From NCBI GenBank assembly GCA_963643465.1, contig CAVIJT010000021.1, positions 1 through 40,441 on the forward strand: a stretch of DNA of 40,441 bases. The letters run 5' to 3'. Below the pieces are notes generated by a model. That model saw only the letters and a list, made by a program, of their open reading frames with translations, made no database searches and was not told where the DNA came from. The position numbers and the translations under genes are program-made. Source of the DNA: CAG-411 sp963643465 (GTDB taxonomy: Bacteria > Bacillota > Clostridia > Lachnospirales > Lachnospiraceae). Positions 13,700 through 20,122 of the stretch are shown here, piece by piece; positions within the stretch are counted from its first letter, which is position 1; every line of letters begins with the position of its first letter.

Positions 13700-14031
13700 T
13701 GGATAAACAAACATACAAAGAAGCCACAGCGGCACTAAAACAAAGTGGAATACCACTTCCACTACAAAAAGAAATCCAAGATGCAGTAGATGAAAAGTTC
13801 AATCAAGGTAAATGGATTCCATGTAATGAGAGGTTACCAAAAGAAAGTGGCAGATACTTAGTAACAACCTGCAGTGGTGTTATACATGCTTGGAAGTTTT
13901 GGAACAAAGGCTGGAAAAAAAGTTGGGAAGCACCAATATCACCATTGTTTGAACCGATCGCATGGCAGCAGTTACCGGAACCATACAAAAGTTGCACCAG
14001 TGCAACGAAGGAGGAACAACATGAGAGCTAA
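13699..14031 (+). CDS. DUF551-domain protein
   Basis: 110 aa, ATG overlapping the previous stop (TAATG). After a 35-residue helical lead comes the DUF551 signature WIPCNERLPKESGRYLVTT and the aromatic run WKFWNKGWKKSW, ending at IAWQQLPEPY. DUF551 proteins are frequent in phages and of unknown function. The palindrome GTTGCACCAGTGCAAC (13991-14006) lies inside its coding sequence. Confidence 0.85.
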   Translation: MDKQTYKEATAALKQSGIPLPLQKEIQDAVDEKFNQGKWIPCNERLPKESGRYLVTTCSGVIHAWKFWNKGWKKSWEAPISPLFEPIAWQQLPEPYKSCTSATKEEQHES

Positions 14032-14278
14032 AAGCGATAATTTAAAATACCATGGTATCAATATCGAAGGCATCAAAAAATCCTTAGAAGTCGGACAAAC
14101 TATCCAAATAACCCACACAGAAAGAGAAGGTTCACAAGGAACATTCGAACAGATAACAGAGGAATGGACAATAGAAAGAAAATACAAACACTTCGTAACC
14201 TGTGTAAGAAAAGTCCGACATGGAGAATTGCGACAGAGTTTCTTATACACGGACATACAGAATGCAGTAGTAATATAG
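14021..14278 (+). CDS. Hypothetical phage protein
   Basis: 85 aa from the ATG at 14021, which follows GAAGGAGG by 7 nt and overlaps the DUF551 gene by 11 bp. Compact beta-rich protein (GQTIQITHTEREGSQGTFEQ; TIERKYKHFVTCVRKVRHGE). No family recognised, though such small beta proteins often stand next to the late regulator in Clostridia phages. Confidence 0.7.
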   Translation: MRAKSDNLKYHGINIEGIKKSLEVGQTIQITHTEREGSQGTFEQITEEWTIERKYKHFVTCVRKVRHGELRQSFLYTDIQNAVVI

Positions 14279-14311
14279 TTTTAATCTGGAGGAGAGGAGG
14301 TGGCAAAACGC

Positions 14312-14683
14312 ATGAGTTTACTAAAAATAGTAGAAGAGATGGAACAATTAGCGCATGAGCGGCACAGGGAGCAGGAAATATTAACAAATATAGCAGCAAT
14401 AACATCCTTAGAATTTGCAGAGCAGGCAGCAGACACGCTAGATAGTAGAAAACACTGGTATGACTTTGAAGCGTATTTAATTCTACTTAAACGGTTGCTA
14501 GAGTTAATACGTGCAGGTGTACCAAATTGCCAAGCGTTAGAGGCGGTACAGACTGGAGAACCAGTCGAATTGATACTTGCAATTTGGAAATGTTGTAAGA
14601 AAGGGGCAGAAAATGACAAAGAAAGAATTAGAGACATATCCGACATTAAAGAAAAGAGTGGAGAAGCTAAAGAGCGACATTGA
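14312..14683 (+). CDS. Hypothetical helical protein
   Basis: 124 aa from the ATG at 14312 behind GAGGAGGTG; a GTG at 14300 is an alternative. Almost entirely helical with leucine-rich stretches (FEAYLILLKRLLELIRAG). Its last 71 bp overlap the next gene in another frame. No family recognised. Confidence 0.65.
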   Translation: MSLLKIVEEMEQLAHERHREQEILTNIAAITSLEFAEQAADTLDSRKHWYDFEAYLILLKRLLELIRAGVPNCQALEAVQTGEPVELILAIWKCCKKGAENDKERIRDISDIKEKSGEAKERH

Positions 14684-15068
14684 GAATTTAAGGCTAAGAG
14701 ATATCGACAGTGTATCAGGAAAAGTAAAAGGCAGTTCAAAAGACTTCCCATACACAGAACGAAGATTTAGCGTGGAAATGGAAGTTCCAGAGGAAAAAGA
14801 AAGAGTTTGCAAACAGATTGCAAAGAAAGAGAAAGAAATGGAAGAACTTAGTACACGTATGACAAAAATAGAGAATTTCGTTGAAGGTATAGAGGATATG
14901 CAGTCGAGGTCTATTTTTGAGTATCGGTATTTGGAGGGAATGACTTGCGAAGAGATTGGAAAAGAGCTAGGCTATACGCATGGAAGAATTTCTCAGATTA
15001 TTTCAAAATATTTAGAGGCAAAAAGCGCAACTCAAAATCGTATATTGTTGGATAAAGGCGTGACTTAA
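14613..15068 (+). CDS. Late transcription regulator, ArpU/sigma-like
   Basis: 151 aa from the ATG at 14613 (AGAAAGGGG upstream). Helical, charged N-terminus, then near residues 108-132 a sigma-70 region-4-like helix-turn-helix: MTCEEIGKELGYTHGRISQI. Small proteins of this type (ArpU/RinA class) sit just before the terminase genes in Gram-positive phages and switch on late transcription. Here three tandem 9-bp repeats and an extended -10 promoter lie 850 bp downstream and are the likely target. A terminator overlaps its stop codon. Confidence 0.8.
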   Translation: MTKKELETYPTLKKRVEKLKSDIENLRLRDIDSVSGKVKGSSKDFPYTERRFSVEMEVPEEKERVCKQIAKKEKEMEELSTRMTKIENFVEGIEDMQSRSIFEYRYLEGMTCEEIGKELGYTHGRISQIISKYLEAKSATQNRILLDKGVT

Positions 15069-15083
15069 TTGGTTATGCCTTTT
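15056..15083 (+). terminator. Terminator ending the early/middle operon
   Basis: AGGCGTGAC (15056-15064) pairs with GTTATGCCT (15072-15080) with two G-U wobbles, 7-nt loop, followed by TTT. The stem contains the last codons of the late-regulator gene. Confidence 0.6.
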
Positions 15084-15093
15084 AATATGTAAA

Positions 15094-15135
15094 AAATTAT
15101 GTATTTTATCATTGACACGTAATAAATTATGTATT
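15094..15135. promoter_or_regulatory. Paired 12-bp repeats around the hicAB promoter
   Basis: AAATTATGTATT occurs at 15094-15105 and 15124-15135, exactly 30 bp apart, on either side of the -35 box, the second touching the -10. The spacing keeps both on one face of the helix. HicB proteins with a ribbon-helix-helix tail repress their own promoters, so these are likely operators. Confidence 0.6.
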
Positions 15136-15140
15136 ATAAT
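15112..15140 (+). promoter_or_regulatory. hicAB promoter
   Basis: Consensus sigma-A promoter: TTGACA (15112-15117), 17 bp, TATAAT (15135-15140). The hicA ribosome site GGAGG follows about 10 bp later, so the leader is very short. Confidence 0.9.
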
Positions 15141-15162
15141 ATAATCATAGGAGGTAAACAAT

Positions 15163-15360
15163 ATGAAAAGTTACTCATCAAGGGAAGTGCTTAAAATGCT
15201 TCTTGCAGATGGTTGGTATGAAGTTAATTGTGTTGGCGACCATCACCAATTCAAACATCCAACCAAACCTGGTCGAGTTACTCTCACTCACCCGGTGAAA
15301 GATATTCCACTCGGAACTCTCAAGAGCATTTCAAGACAGTCTGGGGTTACGTTTCCGTAA
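15163..15360 (+). CDS. hicA: HicA toxin (mRNA interferase)
   Basis: 65 aa, ribosome site AGGAGG. The whole protein fits HicA: YSSREVLKMLLADGWYEV, the catalytic-histidine segment GDHHQFKHP, and the closing PLGTLKSISRQSG. HicA has a double-stranded-RNA-binding-like fold and cuts mRNA, causing growth arrest until bound by HicB. First gene of a two-gene unit with its own promoter and terminator. Confidence 0.93.
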   Translation: MKSYSSREVLKMLLADGWYEVNCVGDHHQFKHPTKPGRVTLTHPVKDIPLGTLKSISRQSGVTFP

Positions 15361-15399
15361 TCCCTCACTTCCTAATTTTTATTGAAAGGAGGTTGTTAT

Positions 15400-15810
15400 A
15401 TGTTGAAAAAGCGGTACGCTTTTATTGCTATTTTTTCTTATGAGGACGATGGTATAAGTATCGAATTTCCAGATTTGCCGGGCTGTTATCCTTGCACAGA
15501 TAGCAACGACACAGAAGTGGCATTAAAAAACGCTAGAGAAGCTCTCGGACTTCATTTATTTGGTATGGAACAGGATGAAGAGGATATTCCAGAACCTACT
15601 TCGATTAAAGACATTGTACTAGAAGCGAATCAAGTTCCTGTGTTAGTAGATATTTTTATGCCACCTGTTCGGGAACAAATCCGCAGCCAATTTGTAAAAA
15701 AGACACTTTCGCTTCCAGCTTGGCTTTCTGCTGCAGCTGAAGCTGATGGTGTAAATTGCTCTAAATTATTTCAAAATGCGTTAATGGATTATTTGGGAGT
15801 ACAAAAATAG
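15400..15810 (+). CDS. hicB: HicB antitoxin
   Basis: 136 aa from the ATG at 15400 (AAAGGAGG upstream; the ATG at 15382 precedes that site). N-terminal partially degraded RNase H-like domain, YAFIAIFSYEDDGISIEFPD with LPGCYPCTDS, then the ALGLHLFGMEQD linker and a C-terminal ribbon-helix-helix (LPAWLSAAAEADGVNCSKLF). It neutralises HicA and should bind the repeats at 15094-15135. Confidence 0.93.
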   Translation: MLKKRYAFIAIFSYEDDGISIEFPDLPGCYPCTDSNDTEVALKNAREALGLHLFGMEQDEEDIPEPTSIKDIVLEANQVPVLVDIFMPPVREQIRSQFVKKTLSLPAWLSAAAEADGVNCSKLFQNALMDYLGVQK

Positions 15811-15827
15811 TAATTGATTTAAAAAAG

Positions 15828-15858
15828 AAAGGTATAGCTTGGTTAGCTATGCCTTTTT
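15828..15858 (+). terminator. Terminator of hicAB
   Basis: GGTATAGCT (15831-15839) pairs with AGCTATGCC (15845-15853), one wobble, loop TGGTT, followed by five T. It isolates the toxin-antitoxin unit from the late genes. Confidence 0.85.
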
Positions 15859-15916
15859 GGTGTAATTTACAATTGACTTATTTTGAAATGAAATATAAAA
15901 ATAATTATTCTAAAAC

Positions 15917-15943
15917 ATTAACAAGATTAACAACATTAACAAA
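15917..15943. repeat. Three tandem 9-bp iterons upstream of the late promoter
   Basis: ATTAACAAG, ATTAACAAC and ATTAACAAA follow one another without gaps. The last ends 10 bp before a -10 box, so the array covers the -35 position, where no TTGACA-like box exists. This is the expected layout of an activator site; the 14613-15068 regulator is the obvious candidate. Confidence 0.7.
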
Positions 15944-15950
15944 AAAAGTA

Positions 15951-15959
15951 TGATATAAT
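15951..15959 (+). promoter_or_regulatory. Late promoter (extended -10)
   Basis: TGATATAAT, with TG at 15951-15952 and TATAAT at 15954-15959, and no recognisable -35. Just downstream, AGAACAAC (15966-15973) and GTTGTTCT (15986-15993) form an 8-bp hairpin near the predicted RNA start. It reads toward tRNA-Ile and the packaging genes. Confidence 0.65.
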
Positions 15960-16048
15960 TATGCTAGAACAACTATAGCTAATAGGTTGTTCTGGTATAT
16001 ATTTTATCTTCATTTTTTTACCATGGCAGCAGTCAGGTGTTGCCATAT

Positions 16049-16122
16049 TGGAGCTTAGCTCAGTTCGGCAGAGCAGCATCCTTATAAGGTGTGTGTCACA
16101 GGTTCAAATCCTGCAGCTCCAA
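16049..16122 (+). tRNA. tRNA-Ile (anticodon UAU)
   Basis: Good cloverleaf: acceptor TGGAGCT/AGCTCCA, D arm GCTC/GAGC with a 9-nt loop, anticodon stem GCATC/GGTGT with loop CTTATAA (16081-16087), 5-nt variable loop, T arm ACAGG/CCTGC (one A-C mismatch), discriminator A, no encoded CCA. Positions 34-36 are TAT, reading AUA. Most bacteria read AUA with a lysidine-modified CAU tRNA, so a UAU tRNA-Ile is unusual. AUA is frequent in this phage's genes, which gives it a use. Confidence 0.85.
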
Positions 16123-16165
16123 TTTTACAACTATATAGCTCAATTGGAGCACCCCCTCATATCTG

Positions 16166-16190
16166 GGACAGTCGCACGGCTGTCCTTTTT
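16166..16190 (+). terminator. Terminator between tRNA-Ile and the terminase operon
   Basis: GGACAGTC (16166-16173) and GGCTGTCC (16178-16185) form an 8-bp stem with loop GCAC, followed by TTTTT. It lies downstream of the late promoter but before terminase, so late transcripts need read-through or a second promoter. Between the tRNA and this hairpin, TATAGCTCAATTGGAGCA (near 16134) looks like the D arm of a broken tRNA. Confidence 0.8.
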
Positions 16191-16215
16191 AAATTTAAAA
16201 CTAGAGCAAAAACCA

Positions 16216-16245
16216 TTGACATGACGATACAACTTTTTATATCGT
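16216..16245 (+). promoter_or_regulatory. Possible second late promoter with inverted repeat
   Basis: A good -35, TTGACA (16216-16221), is followed by the inverted repeat ACGATA (16224-16229) / TATCGT (16240-16245), whose right arm covers the -10 position (ATATCG or TATATC, poor match). It may be an operator-covered promoter for 16268 and the terminase genes. Confidence 0.4.
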
Positions 16246-16267
16246 ATTTATTGAGGGAGGTGAGATA

Positions 16268-16435
16268 ATGTTGATAAAAAAAGAAATGTGGGATTTCCTC
16301 ACCGAAGGCACAAATAGACAAGGACCGTTCGAGCCGATTACAGAACTAATTCGGCAAACGGCACAAGATGTCATTACGTTATTAATTGTTGTTTTTATTG
16401 CTTGTGTAGTCATTAAAAAGTTTTTTAAACGTTAA
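16268..16435 (+). CDS. 55-aa single-span membrane peptide
   Basis: ATG at 16268 after GGGAGGTGAG, an excellent ribosome site. A soluble amphipathic N-terminus (MLIKKEMWDFLTEGTNRQG) is followed by one membrane helix, VITLLIVVFIACVVI, and a basic end KKFFKR, so the C-terminus is cytoplasmic. First gene of the packaging operon. Function unknown; a holin-like or antiholin role is conceivable, but the genuine holin is at 39136. Confidence 0.7.
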   Translation: MLIKKEMWDFLTEGTNRQGPFEPITELIRQTAQDVITLLIVVFIACVVIKKFFKR

Positions 16436-16454
16436 AAGAAAGGAAGTGGGCCGG

Positions 16455-17252
16455 ATGGCAAAAGGAAAATATGAATATTGGCTAACACCAGAAGGCTTGC
16501 TTAAGCTGGAAGGTTGGGCGCGAGATGGTTTAACGGATGAACAAATTGCCGATAATATGGGAATTTGCAGAGATACGCTGATACAATGGAAAAAGAAGTA
16601 TTCCGACATTTCCGACACCTTAAAAAGAGGTAAAGAGGTAATTGACCGTCAGGTCGAAAACGCCTTATTAAAACGAGCACTTGGTTACAAGTATACAGAA
16701 GTAACAAAAGAAAGAATTATAGATACCGGGCAGAAAAAACGTCATGGCGGCGAGTCGGAACTTACAGAAAGAGAATGGGAATTTGCTATAAAGTATTTTG
16801 GAGAGAATTGTTGCTATTGTGGTAAACACATGGATAAGCCAACAAAAGATCATATAAAACCATTAAATAAGGGTGGCAAATTATCCAGAGAAAATGTAAT
16901 TCCGTGTTGCCCAAGTTGCAATTCGAGCAAAAAAGATAATGAAATGATGTCGTGGTATCAATCACAGCCATTTTACGATAAAACCAGAATGGCAAAAATC
17001 GTTGATTATGTCCAATTTGTCTTAAGTTTAGGAGATTTTCTGAACGAAGAAATCGGAGAACTTGTTGTGACCAAAGAGGTAACCAAAGAAGTAGTACCAG
17101 ACACAACAGCACAAATCTTCTGGTTAAAGAACCGGAAACCAAACGAATGGAGAGATAAAAAGGATATTGAGCATAGCGGAGAGGTAAATAATCCATTCTC
17201 TTCACTAACAACTGAGGAACTCAAAAAACTGGCAGGTGGTGACGGTGGATAA
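16455..17252 (+). CDS. terS: Terminase small subunit with embedded HNH domain
   Basis: 265 aa from the ATG at 16455 (AAAGGAAG upstream). Residues 1-88 are a TerS DNA-binding part (LTDEQIADNMGICRDTLIQW, then NALLKRALGYKYTE), and about 203-240 is the normal TerS ending (VTKEVTKEVVPDTTAQIFWL, then NRKPNEWRDK). Between them, about 89-202, lies a complete HNH domain: CCYC, DHIKPLNKGG, ENVIPCCPSCN. The insertion falls in the region that is a short variable loop in ordinary relatives. No intein splice motifs are seen. Packaging in many HK97/SPP1-type phages needs an HNH partner, usually a separate neighbouring gene; here it seems built in. Confidence 0.88.
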   Translation: MAKGKYEYWLTPEGLLKLEGWARDGLTDEQIADNMGICRDTLIQWKKKYSDISDTLKRGKEVIDRQVENALLKRALGYKYTEVTKERIIDTGQKKRHGGESELTEREWEFAIKYFGENCCYCGKHMDKPTKDHIKPLNKGGKLSRENVIPCCPSCNSSKKDNEMMSWYQSQPFYDKTRMAKIVDYVQFVLSLGDFLNEEIGELVVTKEVTKEVVPDTTAQIFWLKNRKPNEWRDKKDIEHSGEVNNPFSSLTTEELKKLAGGDGG

Positions 17253-18648
17253 AGAGTTAATAAGGCTATGGGCAAAGATAGAACTTGCAAAACGCGAGTT
17301 CTTTTTTTATTGCAATTTAATGGCACCGGATTTCTATAAGCCAGAGCGAAAATATCTTGTAGAGTTGTGTAATGAGTTTCAAGAATTTATCGAATCTGAA
17401 ACAGAACACGTAATGATTGTAAATGAACCACCTCGCCATGGAAAGTCGAGAACAGCCTCAAAGCTAGTTGAATGGGTTCTTGGTAGAGATAAGACACAAA
17501 AGATAATGACCGGATCCTACAACGAGACATTATCAACTACATTTTCAAAAGGCGTAAGGGATACAATTAACGAAGTGAAAGCGGACAAGTACAAACCGGT
17601 TTATTCAGATGTTTTTCCAGACACAAGAATAAAACGTGGTGACGGTGCCATGAACTTATGGAGTTTAGAAGGGGGATATAATAACTATCTTGCTACTTCT
17701 CCAACTGGAACCGCAACTGGTTTTGGTGCATCACTTATGATTATTGATGACCTTATCAAAAACGCAGAAGAAGCACACAATGAAAACGTAAAAGAAAAGC
17801 ACTGGGAATGGTTTACAAATACAATGCTATCTCGTTTAGAAGAGGGCGGAAAGATAATCATTATAATGACTAGATGGTCCAGTGATGACCTTGCGGGTAA
17901 AGCCTTAGAATTTTATGAAGAACAGGGAATACCAGTTAAGCATATAACCATGAAAGCCTTGCAGGATGACGGAACTATGCTTTGTGAGGATGTATTGAGT
18001 AAAAAGTCTTATGAGCAGAAAATAGCTGCAATGGGAGAAGATATTGCAGAGGCAAACTACCAACAGAAACCAATTGACTTAAAAGGCTGCCTATATACTT
18101 CTTTCAAGACATACGAAGAACTTCCAAAAGACAGTCAAGGGAATATACTTGGAAAAGTTAAGAATTATACGGATACAGCTGATACAGGAGATGATTATTT
18201 GTGCAGCATAAATTACATTGAATACAATATGGAAGCATATGTAATCAATGTAATATTTACAAAAGATGGTATGGAGATTACAGAGCCAGAAGTTGCAAAG
18301 ATGCTTTATGAGGACAAAGTAAATGTGGCAGATATAGAAAGTAATAATGGTGGTCGTGGATTTTCAAGAAGTGTGGAACGGATTTTAAAAGATGACTACA
18401 AAACAAACAAGACGGTGATAAATCCATTCTATCAGAGTAAAAACAAGATTTCCCGGATACTGTCAAATGCCACATGGGTAATGAAACATATTTATTTCCC
18501 TGTAAATTGGAAACATAAGTGGCCAGAGTATTACAAAAGCATGATCAAATATCAGAAAGAAGGAAAGAATGCGCATGATGATGCGCAGGATGCAACTACT
18601 GGAATAGCAGAAAAGATAAACAACGGTAATGTCTACAGCTGGGATTAA
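17245..18648 (+). CDS. terL: Terminase large subunit
   Basis: 467 aa, GTG start at 17245 overlapping the TerS stop (AGGTGGTGAC upstream; GTGs at 17236 and 17239 are alternatives). ATPase motifs: Walker A PPRHGKS (about 62-68), Walker B LMIIDDL (about 165), and the coupling segment MTRWSSDDLAG. RNase H-like nuclease acids follow in ADTGDDYL, DIESNNGG and HDDAQDA. It is the motor that cuts concatemers and pumps DNA through the portal. Complete and intact. Confidence 0.95.
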   Translation: MDKELIRLWAKIELAKREFFFYCNLMAPDFYKPERKYLVELCNEFQEFIESETEHVMIVNEPPRHGKSRTASKLVEWVLGRDKTQKIMTGSYNETLSTTFSKGVRDTINEVKADKYKPVYSDVFPDTRIKRGDGAMNLWSLEGGYNNYLATSPTGTATGFGASLMIIDDLIKNAEEAHNENVKEKHWEWFTNTMLSRLEEGGKIIIIMTRWSSDDLAGKALEFYEEQGIPVKHITMKALQDDGTMLCEDVLSKKSYEQKIAAMGEDIAEANYQQKPIDLKGCLYTSFKTYEELPKDSQGNILGKVKNYTDTADTGDDYLCSINYIEYNMEAYVINVIFTKDGMEITEPEVAKMLYEDKVNVADIESNNGGRGFSRSVERILKDDYKTNKTVINPFYQSKNKISRILSNATWVMKHIYFPVNWKHKWPEYYKSMIKYQKEGKNAHDDAQDATTGIAEKINNGNVYSWD

Positions 18649-18661
18649 GGAGAGTGAAACA

Positions 18662-20122
18662 ATGCTACAATTTGGAATGGAGACAAGGCGCATCAATGAA
18701 ATTATTTCAAAAGATGCAAAGAACAGAATAAGCGATATTGCGTTTCTTACAAAAGAACTGAATAAGTGGTTAGTTTCACAGGAGCGCAGGAGACAGATTG
18801 AAGCAGATCAGTATTACGATTACGAACAGGAAATCTTGCGAAAGCAACGTAAGGTAATTGGTGAGGATGGAAATTTTACAATAGATGAGAAATTACCAAA
18901 CCACCGATATATTGACAACCAGTATGGGAAGATGGTGGACCAGAAAGTAAATTACCTGCTTTCAAAACCTATCACATTCAAGACGGATGATGAGCAATAC
19001 AATGAGTTGCTGCAAGGGATTTTCAACAGGCGTTTCCGCCGGACCATTAAGAATGTCGGTAAGGACAGTTACAACGGAGCGATTGGGTACTTGCATCCAT
19101 ACTATTCCGAACAGGGAGAATTCAAACTTAGACGTTTTCATCCATGGGAAATCAAAGTATTTTGGAAAGACGATGACAAGACGGAGATAGACTTCTTCTG
19201 GAGATACTATGAACTGGAAGGCTACGAAGGCGATAATGAAAAGATTTACAGATATTTGGACGTGTACGACCAGAACGGAGTACATCATTTTGAGTATGAC
19301 AAAAACGGATTAGTCCCGGAATATTCTCACGCTCATTTAGAGTATTCTGGAATGGAGCATAACTGGAACAGAGTGCCACTTGTGGCATTTAAGAGTAATT
19401 CTACATGTACACCGTTGCTAAAGAAATGCAAGAGTCTACAAGATGGTATCAATCAAATCCTATCTGAGTTTGGCGACGGTATGGAAGAGAACGCATCCGG
19501 GAACAGCATCATAGTAATTAAGAACTACGATGGAGAAAATCTTGGAGTATTCCGCAGAAATTTGTCCCAGTACAAAGCTGTCAAGGTCCGTACAGTGGAC
19601 GGAGCAGATGGCGGTATAGACAAACTTGAAATCACAGTAAATGCAGAGAATTACAAGGTTATTCTGCAGGAACTTAGAAAGGCTCTTATTCAGAACTGCA
19701 AAGGCTATGATGTAGAGGAATTAAAAAGTTCTGGAAGTCCAAATGAAATGACCATCAAATCCGTATACTCTGACATAGATTTGGATGCAAATGAGATTGA
19801 GACAGAATACCAGGCATCCTTTGAGGAGTTGCTTTGGTTTGTAAATCAGCATCTTGCATTGACAGGGCAAGGTACATATGCAGCAGAACAGGTAGAAGTA
19901 ATCTTTAACAGAGATATGATGGTAAATGAAAGCCAAGTAATTACGGACATTAGTAATAGTTCGGGACTACTCTCTAAACGTACACTTGTATCTATGCACC
20001 CTTGGGTTTCGGATGTACAAGCCGAGTTGGATGAAATGAAAAAAGAAGAAGAGGAACAGATGGAGCAGTTTGGCAATAGTTTCGTGCGTACAGTAGAGGA
20101 TGATGAAAATGCCGAAGAGTAG
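18662..20122 (+). CDS. Portal protein, SPP1 family
   Basis: 486 aa from the ATG at 18662, preceded by AAGGAGAG; the longer frame from 18629 lies inside TerL. The SPP1/gp6-type portal signature is clear: NHRYIDNQYGKMVDQKVNYL near residue 90, the YNGAIGYLHPYY region, and the central GDGMEENASGNSIIVIKNYD. An acidic, glutamate-rich tail ends the protein. Forms the dodecameric gate at one capsid vertex, docking TerL outside and connectors later. Its end overlaps the next gene by 14 bp. Confidence 0.93.
   Translation: MLQFGMETRRINEIISKDAKNRISDIAFLTKELNKWLVSQERRRQIEADQYYDYEQEILRKQRKVIGEDGNFTIDEKLPNHRYIDNQYGKMVDQKVNYLLSKPITFKTDDEQYNELLQGIFNRRFRRTIKNVGKDSYNGAIGYLHPYYSEQGEFKLRRFHPWEIKVFWKDDDKTEIDFFWRYYELEGYEGDNEKIYRYLDVYDQNGVHHFEYDKNGLVPEYSHAHLEYSGMEHNWNRVPLVAFKSNSTCTPLLKKCKSLQDGINQILSEFGDGMEENASGNSIIVIKNYDGENLGVFRRNLSQYKAVKVRTVDGADGGIDKLEITVNAENYKVILQELRKALIQNCKGYDVEELKSSGSPNEMTIKSVYSDIDLDANEIETEYQASFEELLWFVNQHLALTGQGTYAAEQVEVIFNRDMMVNESQVITDISNSSGLLSKRTLVSMHPWVSDVQAELDEMKKEEEEQMEQFGNSFVRTVEDDENAEE

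Noticed and set aside
16131..16165. Second functional tRNA after tRNA-Ile
   Set aside because: Only a D-arm-like part can be drawn; anticodon and T arms do not pair, and a terminator occupies their place.
16719..17055. Intein inside TerS
   Set aside because: No Cys/Ser at the entry and no His-Asn plus Cys/Ser/Thr at the exit of the HNH insert; a plain domain insertion fits better.
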